This document shows positions 27,308 to 39,203 of a DNA stretch of 64,000 bases, piece after piece. A model generated the notes under the pieces. That model searched no databases. It was not told the DNA's origin and saw nothing but the letters and a program-made list of their open reading frames with translations. The stretch spans positions 34,456,683 to 34,520,682 of the forward strand of contig CM022671.1 in the NCBI GenBank assembly GCA_012295275.1, written 5' to 3'. The first letter of the stretch is position 1, and the number at the start of each line of letters is the position of its first letter. Source of the stretch: Chrysomallon squamiferum. Lineage: Eukaryota; Mollusca; Gastropoda; Neomphalida; Peltospiridae. Both the position numbers and the translations under genes were made by a program.

Positions 27308-30062
27308 TGTGAAACAAAACAAAAAGAAAATAAAAAGAAAATGACAGGGAAGAAAAAAAAAAGTGTAACTATAAATACTAAAATGGTTATATGGAATTTT
27401 AACCTTGTATTTATTGTGATTACTAGTAAAACCAACTTCAGGCTATAATAGATTTACGTAAGGTTTTTTTTTGAAAATTTCCATACGCAAAACAACACAC
27501 ACCACATGTCTTTCTTCTCTTTCTTTTTTATTACTCTACAGAAAAACTAAAACCCAGCATGCTTCAACTAGGGTTTGAATATGATCTGCAGCTGCTGTTA
27601 ACATAAAAAGACTTAAATGTAGTCTCAGTGTCTCATTTTTATCTTGATACTGGGGTTAATTTTAAGCAGATAGATTTTCAACAATGTTCTATTTTTGTTG
27701 TTGTTTTTTGCTTTCTTTTAAATTCTTGGTAACAAATATCTGGTAATGTCATATAATTTCTTATGTAATAGCTTAATCAGTCACTTGATAGGAATTTGAA
27801 AAATGTTTTGTGCACAGAAAATATTTGTTTTACAAATTATTTTAACTTTAGTATGGCAAAATATAACAAAATCTAGAATGGAAGAATTTTTATCTCTTTA
27901 TTTTGTTTCTTTTTGGGATGTGTTATGAATATTAGTATTTTTTGTTAAATTTTTCCTTAACATTTTATTTTATTTTTCTTTAGAAATAAGTTCAGTGAAT
28001 GTTATTAAACTGCTGATAAGAAATTACTTTTCATTACTGTTTTGGAATATACAATCATTCAAAAGAATAAAAAAATAATAAGTACAATAAATAAATAAAT
28101 AAATAAGAAGAAGAAAAAATAAGAAAAGCAAGAAAGAAAAAGAAAACAAAAAATGAAACAGGTCTTTGAAATGTTAAATTGCTATCAGTTAGAAAATTAA
28201 CATTATAAATTCAACATATACTTAAAATAACAATAATAATATGAAGAAGAACAACAACAACCACAAGAACAAGAAGAAGAAAAAGTAGAAGAAAAAGAAA
28301 AAGAAAATGATTAAATTCAAGAAAAATATTTAAAATAGCTACAAGTCCATTATACAACTATATCAGTAAATGTGAAAATGTTATATGACCTAAACTGAAT
28401 TATTGTTCACTGCACACAGAGTTTGTTCAAACCTGTTGTTTTGTTTTTTCCTCATATGGCAAGCATGTTGAACTTGTTAGAATTTGATTACTGACAAACA
28501 ACAAAAAAAATAAAATTTATGCAACATTTTGTATGAATCAATGACATACCTATGACTTACAGATTAAATTCATGGGTGGCACAATTTTCATTTTAAAACA
28601 TTTTTCACTATGTATCCTTATAACACAGTAGTCATAATACGACAGAAAATATTTCTTAATGATTTCAATTAATTTTATTCTCAAATCCTAGCTTCATACA
28701 GTCTTTGTATAAACAAGTGATATGAATGATACTTCAGGCAGATCTACCTTCCTCCTTCAACACATTTCCCAAAACAACTTCAAAATCTGAGTACCCTTGA
28801 TTTATTACTTTTGTCATCATATGTAACACAACCCCACCCATTCTGCTGCTAGCATTCTCTCACATACTGTGTGTGTGTGTGAGTGTGTTTCTGTGAGAAA
28901 ATGGTTCAGTCGTGCCAGCAGTGTATACAATCTCTTATATTACCATAGCATTCTGTCCAAGACTGGATTTTTTGTTAACAGAGAAAAGCTGCTTGAATTA
29001 TTGCTTTGTTTTTTCTTTTCTATGCAATCATGTTTACCATAAACCACTTGTCATCATAGTCTCCCAAGTAATGTTTGGTTTCTGTTTCAATTTTATTTAT
29101 AACCACATTCACCATAAAGTAAAAATTCATTTACCATTCAGCCATGACATTTTTCTGAATAATAATACTGTTAGTAACACTATAAACAGACTGATCAAAT
29201 TTCTAATTAATTTAAGCTGTTGATTAGTGGAACAGCAGTATTCCAGATAATCTGCTTTGTTACTATATGAAAAGAGCAATTAACAAGCTACCACATATCT
29301 TCAGATCATTAGTTAATTTCAACTTCCAGTAGGGGCCTGATTTCCAACAGTTTTATTTTTCAAAATTTTAATGTAATTTATATATATGCCATTTCTCGAT
29401 TTTTTGTAGAAAATTCAGTAAGGTACAACCTTTAACTTTTAAATGGATCTTTCAGTTAAAACTGGACTTATGTAGACACCATCTGGAATTACTTAAAACC
29501 ATACGAGTTTGTGCAATCCTAAGTTCTTCACTGTCTCACCAGCTCCACCCAGGATCATCTGTATTTAACTGATATTTTATCCAAATTATAAATAGTGTAT
29601 TTATTTTTGTTGTTTACGTAAACATATTTATTTATTTGGTAACTTCTTGCAAACACAGTAAATGGGTATATAACTATATTACATGGTTTTCTGTCAGCAT
29701 CATGAAACATTCTATAATTTCTATTACTTGCATTAGGTATCATGTATCCACAGGTCCATCAACTAACATGCCATTAATAACAACAACAAAATATATATAT
29801 ATATATAAATCCATTTGACAACCAATTTATTCTAACCCTGTCCAGGCCCCTTAACACAAAATTGTAATTTGCATCTCTAGCGTTCTTATTACTCTAAATT
29901 ATTGTGCAACTTACGGTATGAAATATCTGTGGCGGAATTTTCAGTGTCTTTCTTTTTCCTGTTAGCTTCTAGTATTATACGGGATGAAGTTAAAGTCACT
30001 AGATGTTGCCTTTTGTCGATTTCTAAATTCGACTGCAAAATAACTTCATCGAACACTGCCAT
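12754..30062 (-). CDS. CERK: Ceramide kinase, complete gene in 12 coding exons
   Basis: The enzyme phosphorylates ceramide to ceramide-1-phosphate at Golgi and plasma membranes. Coding exons in gene order: 30062-29915, 25055-24783, 22417-22289, 21515-21452, 21340-21198, 19735-19661, 19255-19103, 18782-18677, 18108-18029, 17549-17341, 16897-16722, then 14825-14747 or 12844-12754. All phases agree. The product is 544 or 548 residues (human about 537). Residues 1-140 correspond to the N-terminal PH domain, with RHRWRYKQITFMTPE near its end. The diacylglycerol-kinase-type catalytic core has FINPFGGK (151-158), VGGDGTFSEL (209-218, ATP-site GGDGT), IGIIPAGSTD and SALHIILGD. The family CXXXCXXC motif is intact (C361, C365, C368) and is split across exons 8 and 9. 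AINSYSMSC, HLGDGSIDL and WNCDGE are also conserved. I chose ATG 30,062 because it aligns with the family start; in-frame ATGs lie upstream at 30,133 and 30,191. Exon 9 uses a weak donor (GTGTCT). Introns are rich in AAT repeats. Confidence 0.93.
12845..14746 (-). other. CERK segment between the two alternative last exons
   Basis: If the distal exon is used this is intron; otherwise it is 3' UTR or downstream sequence of the proximal exon. It has an (AAT)n tract at 12,919-12,972 followed by AAAAT-rich sequence to 13,080. There is a two-copy local duplication around AAATCACAAAGATCCATTTT (near 14,515 and 14,634), separated by ATTT/TA tracts. No other exon was seen. Confidence 0.6.
14747..14825 (-). 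CDS. CERK: CERK proximal terminal exon (exon 12a)
   Basis: The acceptor TTTCAG is followed by AGTTCACTGTCAG. Joined in phase 2 to exon 11 (ending CAC GTC AG at 16,722), it completes an Arg codon and reads VHCQLIQLFARGVEEEGKF plus six residues, stop TAG at 14,747-14,749. VHCQL-LFARG-EE is the conserved ceramide kinase C-terminus. AATAAA-like signals in the gene sense occur in the AAAT tracts at about 14,530-14,600, so it can serve as a last exon. Confidence 0.85.
14826..16721 (-). other. CERK intron 11
   Basis: It holds a TCTG/(GT)n tract at 14,990-15,068 and a GA-rich tract at 15,137-15,207. An (ATT)n run lies at 15,790-15,832 and T-rich sequence at 16,410-16,685. If the exon 11 donor is not used, the frame reads on for 16 residues (LVQKCEFKENEKKIKKK-like tail) to a stop at 16,667-16,669. 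I see no exon inside. Confidence 0.6.
16976..17168. repeat. (AAT)n microsatellite in CERK intron 10
   Basis: Near-continuous AAT units with a few interruptions. In gene sense this is an (ATT)n tract some 80 bases upstream of the exon 11 acceptor. Confidence 0.95.
17554..17990. repeat. Compound (AAT)/(AAC)/(AAG)n tract abutting CERK exon 10
   Basis: About 430 bases of trinucleotide repeat, mostly AAT with scattered AGT and AAC, ending in about 22 AAG units at 17,920-17,985. It starts within 5 bases of the exon 10 acceptor. In gene sense the polypyrimidine tract of that acceptor is therefore made of ATT units followed by TTTCAG. Confidence 0.95.
18342..18519. repeat. 89-bp perfect-length tandem duplication in CERK intron 8
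   Basis: The block beginning ACATTGGGTCCTC at 18,342 is repeated at 18,431 with the same length and essentially one substitution (CAGCAG to CAGTAG). Low divergence means a recent event. It is not a microsatellite expansion, and its unit is more complex than the surrounding sequence. Confidence 0.95.
19262..19430. repeat. (AAT/AAC)n microsatellite abutting CERK exon 7
   Basis: Trinucleotide repeat beginning a few bases from the exon 7 acceptor. In gene sense the 3' splice site reads through ATT and GTT units into TTATTTTTTGTGCAG. Confidence 0.95.
19825..20125. repeat. ~70-bp minisatellite in CERK intron 5
   Basis: The anchor CAAATATCTGTAGAATATGT starts at 19,825, 19,895, 19,965, 20,031 and 20,101, with periods of 70, 70, 66 and 70. 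Each unit also contains TATATTACATAATGTATTAG. The array is AT-rich but clearly tandem. Confidence 0.9.
20940..21175. repeat. TCTACAGGTAAATC short tandem array next to CERK exon 5
   Basis: About nine diverged copies of a ~25-base unit AATCTACAGGTAAATCA are present, ending about 20 bases from the exon 5 donor (exon edge 21,198). On the plus strand each copy contains CAGGTAA, which resembles a 5' splice site. In CERK sense the motif reads TTACCTG. Confidence 0.8.
22418..24782 (-). other. CERK intron 2
   Basis: AT-rich with no exon seen. It contains (TA)n at 23,761-23,798 and a cluster of CAGGTA motifs at about 23,956-24,010, similar in core to the array beside exon 5. Confidence 0.65.
25056..29914 (-). 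other. CERK intron 1
   Basis: The longest CERK intron, 4.86 kb. It holds short (TA)n at 25,263-25,280 and 27,273-27,303, CA tracts near 26,130 and 27,066, and a GAA-rich patch near 28,225-28,310. The stretch 28,730-29,560 is less repetitive and contains an open frame of 103 codons on the plus strand. I do not support that as a gene; it could be a decayed mobile element. Confidence 0.6.
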
Positions 30063-30430
30063 TCCAGATGTTTTGTTGTAACTTGCACCACTGCGGTGCG
30101 CACATACCGAGGACTTCACCAACGCGTTCTGCATTATATACTGATCACAAACAATTAAGCAGTATGTATTTACAAGATCCGTTTGGTGCATTTTTTGTTC
30201 CTCCTCAGGGTTACTTGTTTTACTTCAGCATTTTGAAATGCACTGATTTAAATGTATTAAAAATGTCTGAATTTTATTTTATTTATTATTATTTTTTTTT
30301 TTAGATTACTTTATTATTTGCATATATATAGTATAATAATATAGTTTTTAATGCTATCAGTTTGGCGTTCCAAGCAGGATTAAACTTCTGTTAGAGAGCA
30401 CAGTATCACCAATCTGTTGAATCTAAAATT

Positions 30431-30479
<49 letters not shown>

Positions 30480-30740
30480 TGTTCTTGTTTGTTTGTTTGT
30501 TTTATTTTTTGTTTGTTTGTTGTTGTTTTTTTGTTTGTTTTTGTTTGTGTTTTTTTTTTAATATTAAAATATTCTCTCTCATACCATCAGTTTATACCTG
30601 TCTGTCAGTTTGCCTTTCTGCACTTATATTTGTTCCTTTTTCTCAGGTACATTCGGTAATGTGTTCTCTGCGAATTATATAGTATGTGTATACATGGTGT
30701 GCATGAACGTTTGCATAGGTATACTTATGTATAAGATTTG

Positions 30741-30840
<100 letters not shown>

Positions 30841-30932
30841 CTGAAAAAGATTGTTATAACCTGCTATAACTAGCAAATCAGAAACTATAATTTCATTTAA
30901 AGTTCGGCCACGATTGGATAAAAATAAACAAA

Positions 30933-30971
<39 letters not shown>

Positions 30972-31205
30972 AAAAAGATTAAAAAACAAAATTCTGATTG
31001 GATATATTCTAATGAGAGAGAGTAAGACAGTGATAAAGAGGGTATGGGAATGAGAGGAGATAGAGTGAGAGAGGGAGTAAAAGTGAAAGTGGATGCGAGT
31101 GTGAGACGGAGTGAGAGACCGAATGAGACGAAAAGTGAAATTATAAAGTGACAAAAGGAGGCAATGGAAGAAGCCGAGAACAAAGAGAGGCAAGAGGTGG
31201 ATGAA

Positions 31206-31272
<67 letters not shown>

Positions 31273-31340
31273 ATAAATAAATAAAAAAATATAAACGAAA
31301 CAAAAGACAACAACGTAAATAAATTGACATTACAAGCATA

Positions 31341-31346
31341 TTTATT
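31341..31346 (-). terminator. Candidate poly(A) signal of GALNT copy A
   Basis: A gene-sense AATAAA (TTTATT on plus), the first I can see after the stop at 31,656. It implies a 3' UTR of about 320 bases. Position is the only support. Confidence 0.35.
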
Positions 31347-31655
31347 CAAATATTATATTTGTCAAAAAAGTATAGAAAATAATGAAAATAAAAAATAAAT
31401 CTGAAAGAGAAAGAAGTAACAGAACGAAGAAAGTATGTAAAAAAGAAACCTCCAGGAAGAAAGAAAAAACATTATTACAATGTCAGAATGCTTAGCATTA
31501 AATCATTACTTCATTACAAGGACGAAACAATAGAAAATGAAACGAAGAGAAGAAAGGACGGGAAAACAAACAAACAAACAAACAATCATCAACAACCTAA
31601 AAACATTAAAATAAAATAAATAAATATTGAGTAGTGGAACGAACATTTGACAGTG

Positions 31656-34125
31656 TCAAGTGTATACGAATTTGTACGTCATTTTCCAGTAATGATATTT
31701 CGTCTTTGGCTCACATTCATACATCTGAACCATCTGCTCGAATTTATGAACTTCATCCACGTTGGTTACATGCACAGCACACCAAGTTTTGGAAAAGTTT
31801 TTGTACACGAGTCTACCGAAATACGGTCCGGGAGACAACGTCCACGACACACCTTTCAGTCTGTCAGGAGGCAGACAGTCTCCTAACGTCAACAGCAGAA
31901 ATCGATCATCTACGTGAACGCATCGGTTGTCGTACATCAGTCTGCCGTGAACGTCGATAGTGAACGTATTTTCAGGAGAGATGTGATATTTCAGACACCT
32001 GAACGAAACTCCTAAATAACCGTCTTCTAAAACTGTTATGCATCCAGACGTTTTAGCGTTTATAATTTCACCGTGGAAAACGGCTTCAACTGTTGGAATT
32101 TTCATTTCCGGCATGATATTTTCTAAGAACCATTTGAAATTCTTGCACTGAAGTTTTCTTTTTAATTTGATCCTTTCTTCGAGCGACTTCTTTTCGTCCG
32201 AAGTCATTGGCGGCAAATCGAACAAACCGCGTAACGCGGCGTGGATGAAGACTTTATATTTACCCATCCAAACCTCCGCCACTCGTCTCAGGTTCTTGCA
32301 GATGATCATTTCGCGATCCCCGACAAAACTGTACGAATTCTTTTTGTAGATGTGGCCAACGCAAGAACAGGGAACTGTCGTTATTCGGCCACCACACATC
32401 CAAGTCCTGAAGGACAGGTCCAGCTGCTCTCCGCCCCAAATGTGAAGGTCTTCGTCGAATGCACCAATGGAATTGAAGTACGATTTTCTCACAGCAATGG
32501 CGCAACCAACCAGAACTGGCGTTGGGACTGGTTCTGCTGGAGACGTCAGGAATTGGGTCAAATAATTCGGGATCGAAAACCAGGAGTATCTGTATCAGAA
32601 TAAAACGGAAACAACTTTGAACACACCTACTGTCTCAATAATGAAAACTTTTCTATCTTTGACATACATTTCACTTGTTAATTTAGTTTAGCTTAATTTA
32701 TTATTATTATTATTTCTTTATTTATTTTTCTTTTTTTTCTTTTTGAATCAAACCATAAATTTCACAAAAACAACATTACTACGAAAAGGAACAGTAAAGC
32801 AGTAGGCTCACACAGAAGGCCAAAAATAATAAACAAATAAACAAACAAACAAACAAACAAATAAACAAATAAATAAACAAATAAGCCATATCATGTGGTA
32901 TTTTATATATTATACATCAACAAACAAGACAAAAATGGTCATATATAATAATAAAATATACAGTTTATTTTACCTCATATCCCATCCAAACCCGCCACGG
33001 GACTGAAGCTGGGAATTTAAAGGATAACTCATGACATTCTGGCTGATTGCTAAAAGGTGTGGCTGTACTACTATATTCGAAAATCGATTTATTTCGAAAA
33101 GAAGCGGTTCTAACCAGCCAACGAGGCATTCAGTGTGAGCGTCCAAGAAAATGAGTACTTCCCCTTGAGCTTTATTAGCTCCCTTTAGTCTCGATTTTAC
33201 GACACCCTCTCGTTTTTCGTTTCTAATTAGGGTAATTTTGCTATCGAGGATGCTAAGATAGTTCTGGAATTCTTTTCCGAAGTACGCATGCGTGCTGTTG
33301 TCGTCTACTAGTATTATTTCGCGCAGTAACTCGGGAGGAGAGCGAGACACTAGGCTGTGAACGGTTCTCAGGAGAACAGTTAGAGGTTCGTTGTAAAACG
33401 GAATTATGACGGAAACTGTCGGAAGAGCCGTGAGGTTGTAGCTGATGTTACGACATTCCTTTGGTCGTATGTCGTCGATTTCTCTTTCCACCGGTATGTT
33501 GTCGCTGGCGGTGACGTTGTAGTTGTAGTAACTGTCCGGCGGTCGTTTGTATTTTAATAATCGTTTCAGTATCTGTTCCAGGGTCTTCCGTTTTGCCGAG
33601 TCATTTTTTGTTAGACTACTTAAAGGCGACGAGAGTGTGTTTGTTCTAGAAGGAAAAACGGTAAGCGAATAAGCAGATAATATTTGTTTTATATTTATTT
33701 ATTTATTATTATTATTTTGTTTATTATTATTTTCCAGCGCTCTCATTATTACTGACGATAAATAGCCCAACATACATAAACAGACGGCGATATACGTACG
33801 TACGTACACGCGCGCACTCACACAGACAAACAGAAATCATTATATCAGTTGAATCAGTGGCAGTAACGTTAAAAATACATTATTTCAAATAAATATCTAT
33901 CACTGCAACAAAGTAGTTCAACATGTACGACATTATCACTTCTCACCGGATCTCATTGTGTTTACGTCTGACGTCATTCATTCGTCCGTTCTCGGAAAGT
34001 GTCCACTTGTTTCCGGAATAAACTGCGATTTTATCGAATATAACAATAATAAACACAATATGAACCTCAAACATTAACAGAAAGAATAAAAACTTCTTTT
34101 TACTGAATTTAACTGAATACGTCAT
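31656..34125 (-). CDS. Polypeptide N-acetylgalactosaminyltransferase, tandem copy A
   Basis: Three coding exons, 34125-33947, 33645-32974 and 32589-31656, give 594 residues, the usual length for the family. It is predicted to transfer GalNAc from UDP-GalNAc to Ser/Thr in the Golgi, starting mucin-type O-glycans. Residues 12-31 form a type II signal-anchor after a short basic cytoplasmic end. A stem follows. The GT27 catalytic domain has VIIPFYNE, VDDNST (D174-D175) and the metal-binding DXH as LDAHTE (D228, H230). Further on are GGFGWDMRY, IWGGEQLDLSFR (E338), CGGRI and VGHIY (H363). KLQCKNFKWFLENIMPE leads into a ricin-type lectin domain at about 455-594 that lacks classical QXW motifs. The usual WGGEN is WGGEQ and DAHCE is DAHTE, so specificity or activity may differ. 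It lies about 1.9 kb from copy B with the same orientation and intron phases. The family is sure; the orthologue is not. Confidence 0.92.
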
Positions 34126-34588
34126 TGTCAGTGTCTATGATGTCGTAATATCAGATCATTTGGCATTACCCTGGACGCAGTCGAAAAGATCAGACCATCA
34201 TTAAATCTGGTAAAGAAAAGAAAATATTTAATCTTATTTTATATGTGAGCAGTTATGTTTTATTTTATTTATTTTATTTTATTTTATTTTATTTTATTCA
34301 ATTTAATTCAATTTTATCATTTGCAAATTTATTTATTTATATAACTATCTGTTTACATCTCTATCTATAATTTATTTGCTTATTCTAATGACTGAATTTG
34401 GATTAATCTTCGCTAAATTTGGTGACTGAAATAGATGAATATTTGAAAAGAACAATATAATCTCTATAAAACGAATATTATAGGCCTACATTGATTTTGT
34501 AAAATACACAACTTTCTACCCTTGTCAGTTCCGGGCTACTACATCTACAATGATTACATCACATTTACAAAACCACTTCAGCTTTCAG

Positions 34589-34596
34589 TGACGTCA
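34589..34596. promoter_or_regulatory. Perfect CRE palindrome TGACGTCA upstream of GALNT copy A
   Basis: TGACGTCA is the consensus full cAMP-response element for CREB/ATF bZIP factors. It sits about 465 bases upstream of the copy A start codon. Function is inferred from motif and position only. Confidence 0.35.
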
Positions 34597-35313
34597 TATC
34601 GAAATCTTTATTATATAAAAGATGAAAAATCAAATTAAAACTTCATTGTGACGAGGGGAAAATTCCTATACGATGCAATTAAGGGGGTTTTGCAAAATCT
34701 TGTAAAATATCAAAAACAAACAAACAAGCACCCAACAACAACAAATAAATAAAAAATACAAATAAAAACAACAAAAATAAAATTATAATAATAACAACAA
34801 TAGTAATAACTAGTGAATAACTCGGATGTAAACAATTTATTACATAAATAGGCAATTAATAATTAAAAAGTATATAGATAGATATAATACAAGTATCCCT
34901 TGATTAACGCAGTTAAATCATATATTGCCATACTACACACATCCAAATCTGTAAATAATAATAATAATAATAATTTAATTTTGACTTTTTTTTTAAATTT
35001 TTCATTCATTTTCAGTCTATAAAATCTGTTTAACTAAACAGGAAAAACTCCTACAATTCGATCGATGTCCATTAATTGTTACTTAAGCGACTCAAAATTA
35101 CAAACCAATTCATCAAGCTCTTTACATATTTCATTACACCAAATTTAACATCTGATGTAATTAATGCACGTCAATGAATGGTTATAGTTAATATTAATAC
35201 TTAAACTAGTTAATAAGTATTGCGCAAATAGAAACTGTGTTATACAAAGGATATACGTAAGTAAATTTTAAAAATTCACAAACGCCGAAAAGCATACATT
35301 AGCACATACATGC

Positions 35314-35504
<191 letters not shown>

Positions 35505-35995
35505 ATTTAAATAACGGTCGTTAAATGAAATACAGTTTGCAGTAATCGCAGACTTTCATAACAATATCCCCCAAACCATTCAGAATGTAGAAATAAAATA
35601 ATGGTTTCAGACAGCGGTGATGTAATCAGGACGTCGTGAATCTTCAATACGATTAAGAAAGAAGAAAAAAAAGCGGAAGGAAAGAAAACGACCAAAACAC
35701 TTTCTTTAACGGGTGTATTGAAAGCTTTGATGGCATTAAAAAAATGTATTTAAAAGTTTAAGTGTGTACTGGAATTACCGGAATGAAAATCCTGTTGAAT
35801 AAATATCATCAAAATTTAAAATGAATGCGATTATATAATTTAACTCTGTTGAGAATTTTACTGAATTCATAATAAGGAAGCAAGAAACGTGAAAAGAAGT
35901 GAAAGAATAAAGAAAAGAAGGAAAGAGAAGAAGACGAATGGCGAGATATTACTGAGAATGTACAATGAATGAATGGCAGATATTATCATTTCTTT

Positions 35996-38309
35996 TCATG
36001 GGTATGTGAATTTGTACTGTATCTTCCAGTAATGAAACTCGGAATCTGGTTTGCATTTGACCATCTGAACCATCTGTTCGTTCAAGTGTACAGCTGCTAT
36101 GTTAGTTACGTGCTGAGCACACCAAGTTTTGGAAACGTTTTTGTACACGAGTTTACCGAAATGCGGTCCGGGAGACAACGTCCACGACACACCTTTCAGT
36201 CTGTCAGGAGGCAGACAGTCTCCTAAAGTCAACAGCAGAAATCGATCATCTACGTGAACGCATTGGTTGTCATACATCAGTCTGCCGTGAACGTCGATAG
36301 TGAACGTATTTTCAGGGTGGATGCGGTACACGAAACAATTGTACGTCATTCCTAAGTAACCGTCTTTTAACACGCTTATACAGGCTAACGTTTTATTGTT
36401 CTGTAATTCACCGTGAAACCGAGCTTCCGCTGTTGGAATTTTCATCTCCGGCATGACATGTTCTAAGAACCATGTGAAATTTTTGCACCGAAGTTTTCTT
36501 TTCAACTTGATCCTGTCGTGGAGGGTCTTTCGTTCGTCCGCGGACAGTTCAGGTATCTGTGCGAAACTGCGCGTTGCGGCGTAAAAGAATGTTTTGTATT
36601 CGTCCATCCAGATGTCTGCGACGCGTCTCAGGTTCTTTCGAATGATCGTATCTCGGTCTCCGCCGAAACTGTACGAGTTGAACTTAAAGAGATGACCTAC
36701 GCGAGAACAAGGAACTGTCGTTATTCGACCCCCACACATCCATGTCCTGAACGACAAATCTAGATGCTCTCCGCCCCAGATGCGTAGGTCTTCGTCAAAC
36801 GCACCAATGGAATTGAAGTACGATTTTCTCACAGCGATAGCGCAGCCAACCAGAACTGGTGTTGGAATCGGATCTGTTGGTGACGTCAGAGTCTGGGTCA
36901 AGTACTTCGGGATCGGAAACCAGGCGTATCTGTAAAACATCAAACCTTGTTCTGTAACGAAATTAAAAACTGCAGAGAGTATTATAAAATTCTCAGAAAT
37001 GTATATCGGCTACATATTAAAAAAATTTTTTTTTTTTTTTTGATTGAGGACAATCAATCAATCAATCAATCAATCAGTCATAAAGATCGATGAAACTTTA
37101 CCTCAAATCCCATCCAAATCCGCCACGGAAGATTCTAGAATCAGAGTAATACATAATATTAGTGTCAACGATTGTCGCTATAAGAGGTTGTACCACAATA
37201 TTCTCAAACCGATTTATTTCCGCAAGAAGAGGTTCCAACCAGCCAACATTATGTTCAGTGTGAGCATCGAAGAAAATGAGTACCTCTCCTTGAGCTCGGT
37301 TAGCTCCCTTTAGTCTCGATCTTATGAGACCCTCTCGTTTTTCATTTCTTATTAGAATAATTCGACTGTCGAGGATGCTGAGGTAGTTCTGGAATTCTTT
37401 TCCAAAGTACGCATGCGTGCTGTTGTCGTCTACTAGTATTATTTCGCGCAGTAACTCGGGAGGAGAGCGAGACACTAGGCTGTGAACGGTTCTCAGGAGA
37501 ACAGTTAGAGGTTCGTTGTAAAACGGAATTATGACGGAAACCTTCGGCAGAGCCGTGAGGTTGTAGCTGATGTTACGACATTCCTTTAGTCGCAAATCGT
37601 CGATGTCTCTTTCCACCGGTATGTTGTCGCTGGCGGTGACGTTGTAGTTGTAGTAACTGTCCGGCGGTCGTTTGTATTTTAATAATCGTTTCAGTATCTG
37701 TTCCAGGGTCTTCCGTTTTGCCGAGTCATTTTTTGTCTCACTGGTTAATTTTGTCCTATAAAAAAAAAAAAAAAAAAAAAAAGAAAGCTGTTGAAAAAAG
37801 CAAATAAAACAAGCAGACATTGGATTTATAAATATTTGTTTGAAGACAACATTAGCACCATATTTTATATTGACGTTTAATGTGCATTTACAAGTTTTTA
37901 TTTTTAAATCACATCTCAGAGGAAATAAAATCCTACAGTCACCATGTGAGCCACGGTTACTGATTAGCAAAGGGGATGTTCTAAACTGGTGTGTGTATAC
38001 TCATAAGGTGTAAAACTCAAAGTCAGTAAAGAATAAAACGTTTCATATTCTAACCTATACACTGTAACAAATCTGTCACAGGGCCTGATTGGAACTGGTG
38101 ACAGTTCAATGGTATAATTACGAATTTAATACTAATTTATTAATTTCTTCACTTTATAATAGGAACTTTAATAATCAAAGAATGTTTAACGACATGGAAT
38201 TGTTACAAAAACAAATAGTTCAGATGTTGTCTTGTCAATATATCTCTTACTGAATACTGTCGATGCTATTAATTAGTTTACAGGCGATATTTTAGTTATT
38301 TATTTTATT

Positions 38310-38371
<62 letters not shown>

Positions 38372-38980
38372 TGACTGTATGTGTCATTCGTAATAATAAA
38401 ATCACTGCTAGTAATGATATATAAACAAACAAAATCACACCGATAAACGAAATGCCTCAACTATCAGAATGGGATTTTTTCTCTTATTTTTTTAAAGCTT
38501 AAACCCCAAAAGAAAAAAAGAAAAGAAAACGTATCAAACACAAGGCATTAATATACCATATTAAAAACAAACAATCAATGATTTAAAAAAATAAAAAAAT
38601 AAAAAATTAAAATGGGAATTCAAAAAAAAAAAAATTAATAAATATATAAAAGATAATAAGAAAAAAAAAAAAATAACAAACCCACCCCCCAAAAATAAAT
38701 ATTACTAAAATACTTTTTAAAGATAGAGTAACTTTGAACCGAATAGCTTATTAATGCACCAAACTGAACAACGACAACGGCAACAACAGCGTGCTCCTTA
38801 CCGGCCGTCAATGTCATGTCTTCTGACGTCATCATATCTTCTGTTTACGGAAACTGTCGAGTGACTACGGGTAGACATGGCAACTCGCTCGAGCACAGAA
38901 ATAATAAAGAGCGTGTGTACTCCAAGTATTAGAAGCATGAGTCCTAGAACGACCACTAAACGTCTTCTGTTGAACTTCAT
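35996..38980 (-). CDS. Polypeptide N-acetylgalactosaminyltransferase, tandem copy B
   Basis: Three coding exons, 38980-38802, 37755-37102 and 36929-35996, give 588 residues. First and last exons have exactly the lengths of copy A (179 and 934 bases) and all phases match, so the two are tandem duplicates. The start MKFNRRR was chosen because it gives the same 179-base exon; in-frame ATGs exist just upstream. A signal anchor occupies residues 8-28 (LVVVLGLMLLILGVHTLFII). Catalytic motifs are VIIPFYNE, VDDNST, FDAHTE (D222, H224), GGFGWDLRY, WGGEHLDLSFR (E332), CGGRI and PCSRVGH (H357). KLRCKNFTWFLEHVMPEM precedes the C-terminal ricin-type lectin domain. WGGEN is replaced by WGGEH, a different change from copy A. 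It should act in the Golgi as an O-GalNAc initiating enzyme. Some tracts are identical to copy A at the DNA level, while others are strongly diverged. Confidence 0.92.
37756..38801 (-). other. GALNT copy B intron 1
   Basis: 1,046 bases against 301 in copy A. It holds a (GT)n run at 38,314-38,368 and A-rich stretches at 38,580-38,690. The acceptor at 37,755 is preceded in gene sense by a T run of about 20 bases and ATAG. No exon seen. Confidence 0.7.
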
Positions 38981-39119
38981 TATAGACATCGTCTCTGATG
39001 TTTGTCTGTGTATTATGAAACGTGGCGGAAAGCTCAATATCCAGACTGTTAGATGCAAAGTCGGTGAAAGCCGTTCAGTGTTATTGTCAGACTCATAGAA
39101 TCTGTGGTCAAAGAAAAAT

Positions 39120-39203
<84 letters not shown>

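Noticed and set aside
28912-29223. 103-codon plus-strand frame in CERK intron 1
   Set aside because: Hydrophobic AT-driven composition, no recognised domain or splice context. A decayed mobile element is possible but unsupported.
30063-30191. Longer CERK N-terminus starting at 30,191 or 30,133
   Set aside because: The family N-terminus aligns with the ATG at 30,062. The upstream residues have no counterpart I know, so they are more likely 5' UTR.
31634-32603. Plus-strand frames antisense to the GALNT copy A last exon (also 35,969-36,226 and 36,518-36,763 opposite copy B)
   Set aside because: They mirror strongly conserved enzyme codons on the other strand, and the same frames appear in both paralogs only because the DNA is shared.
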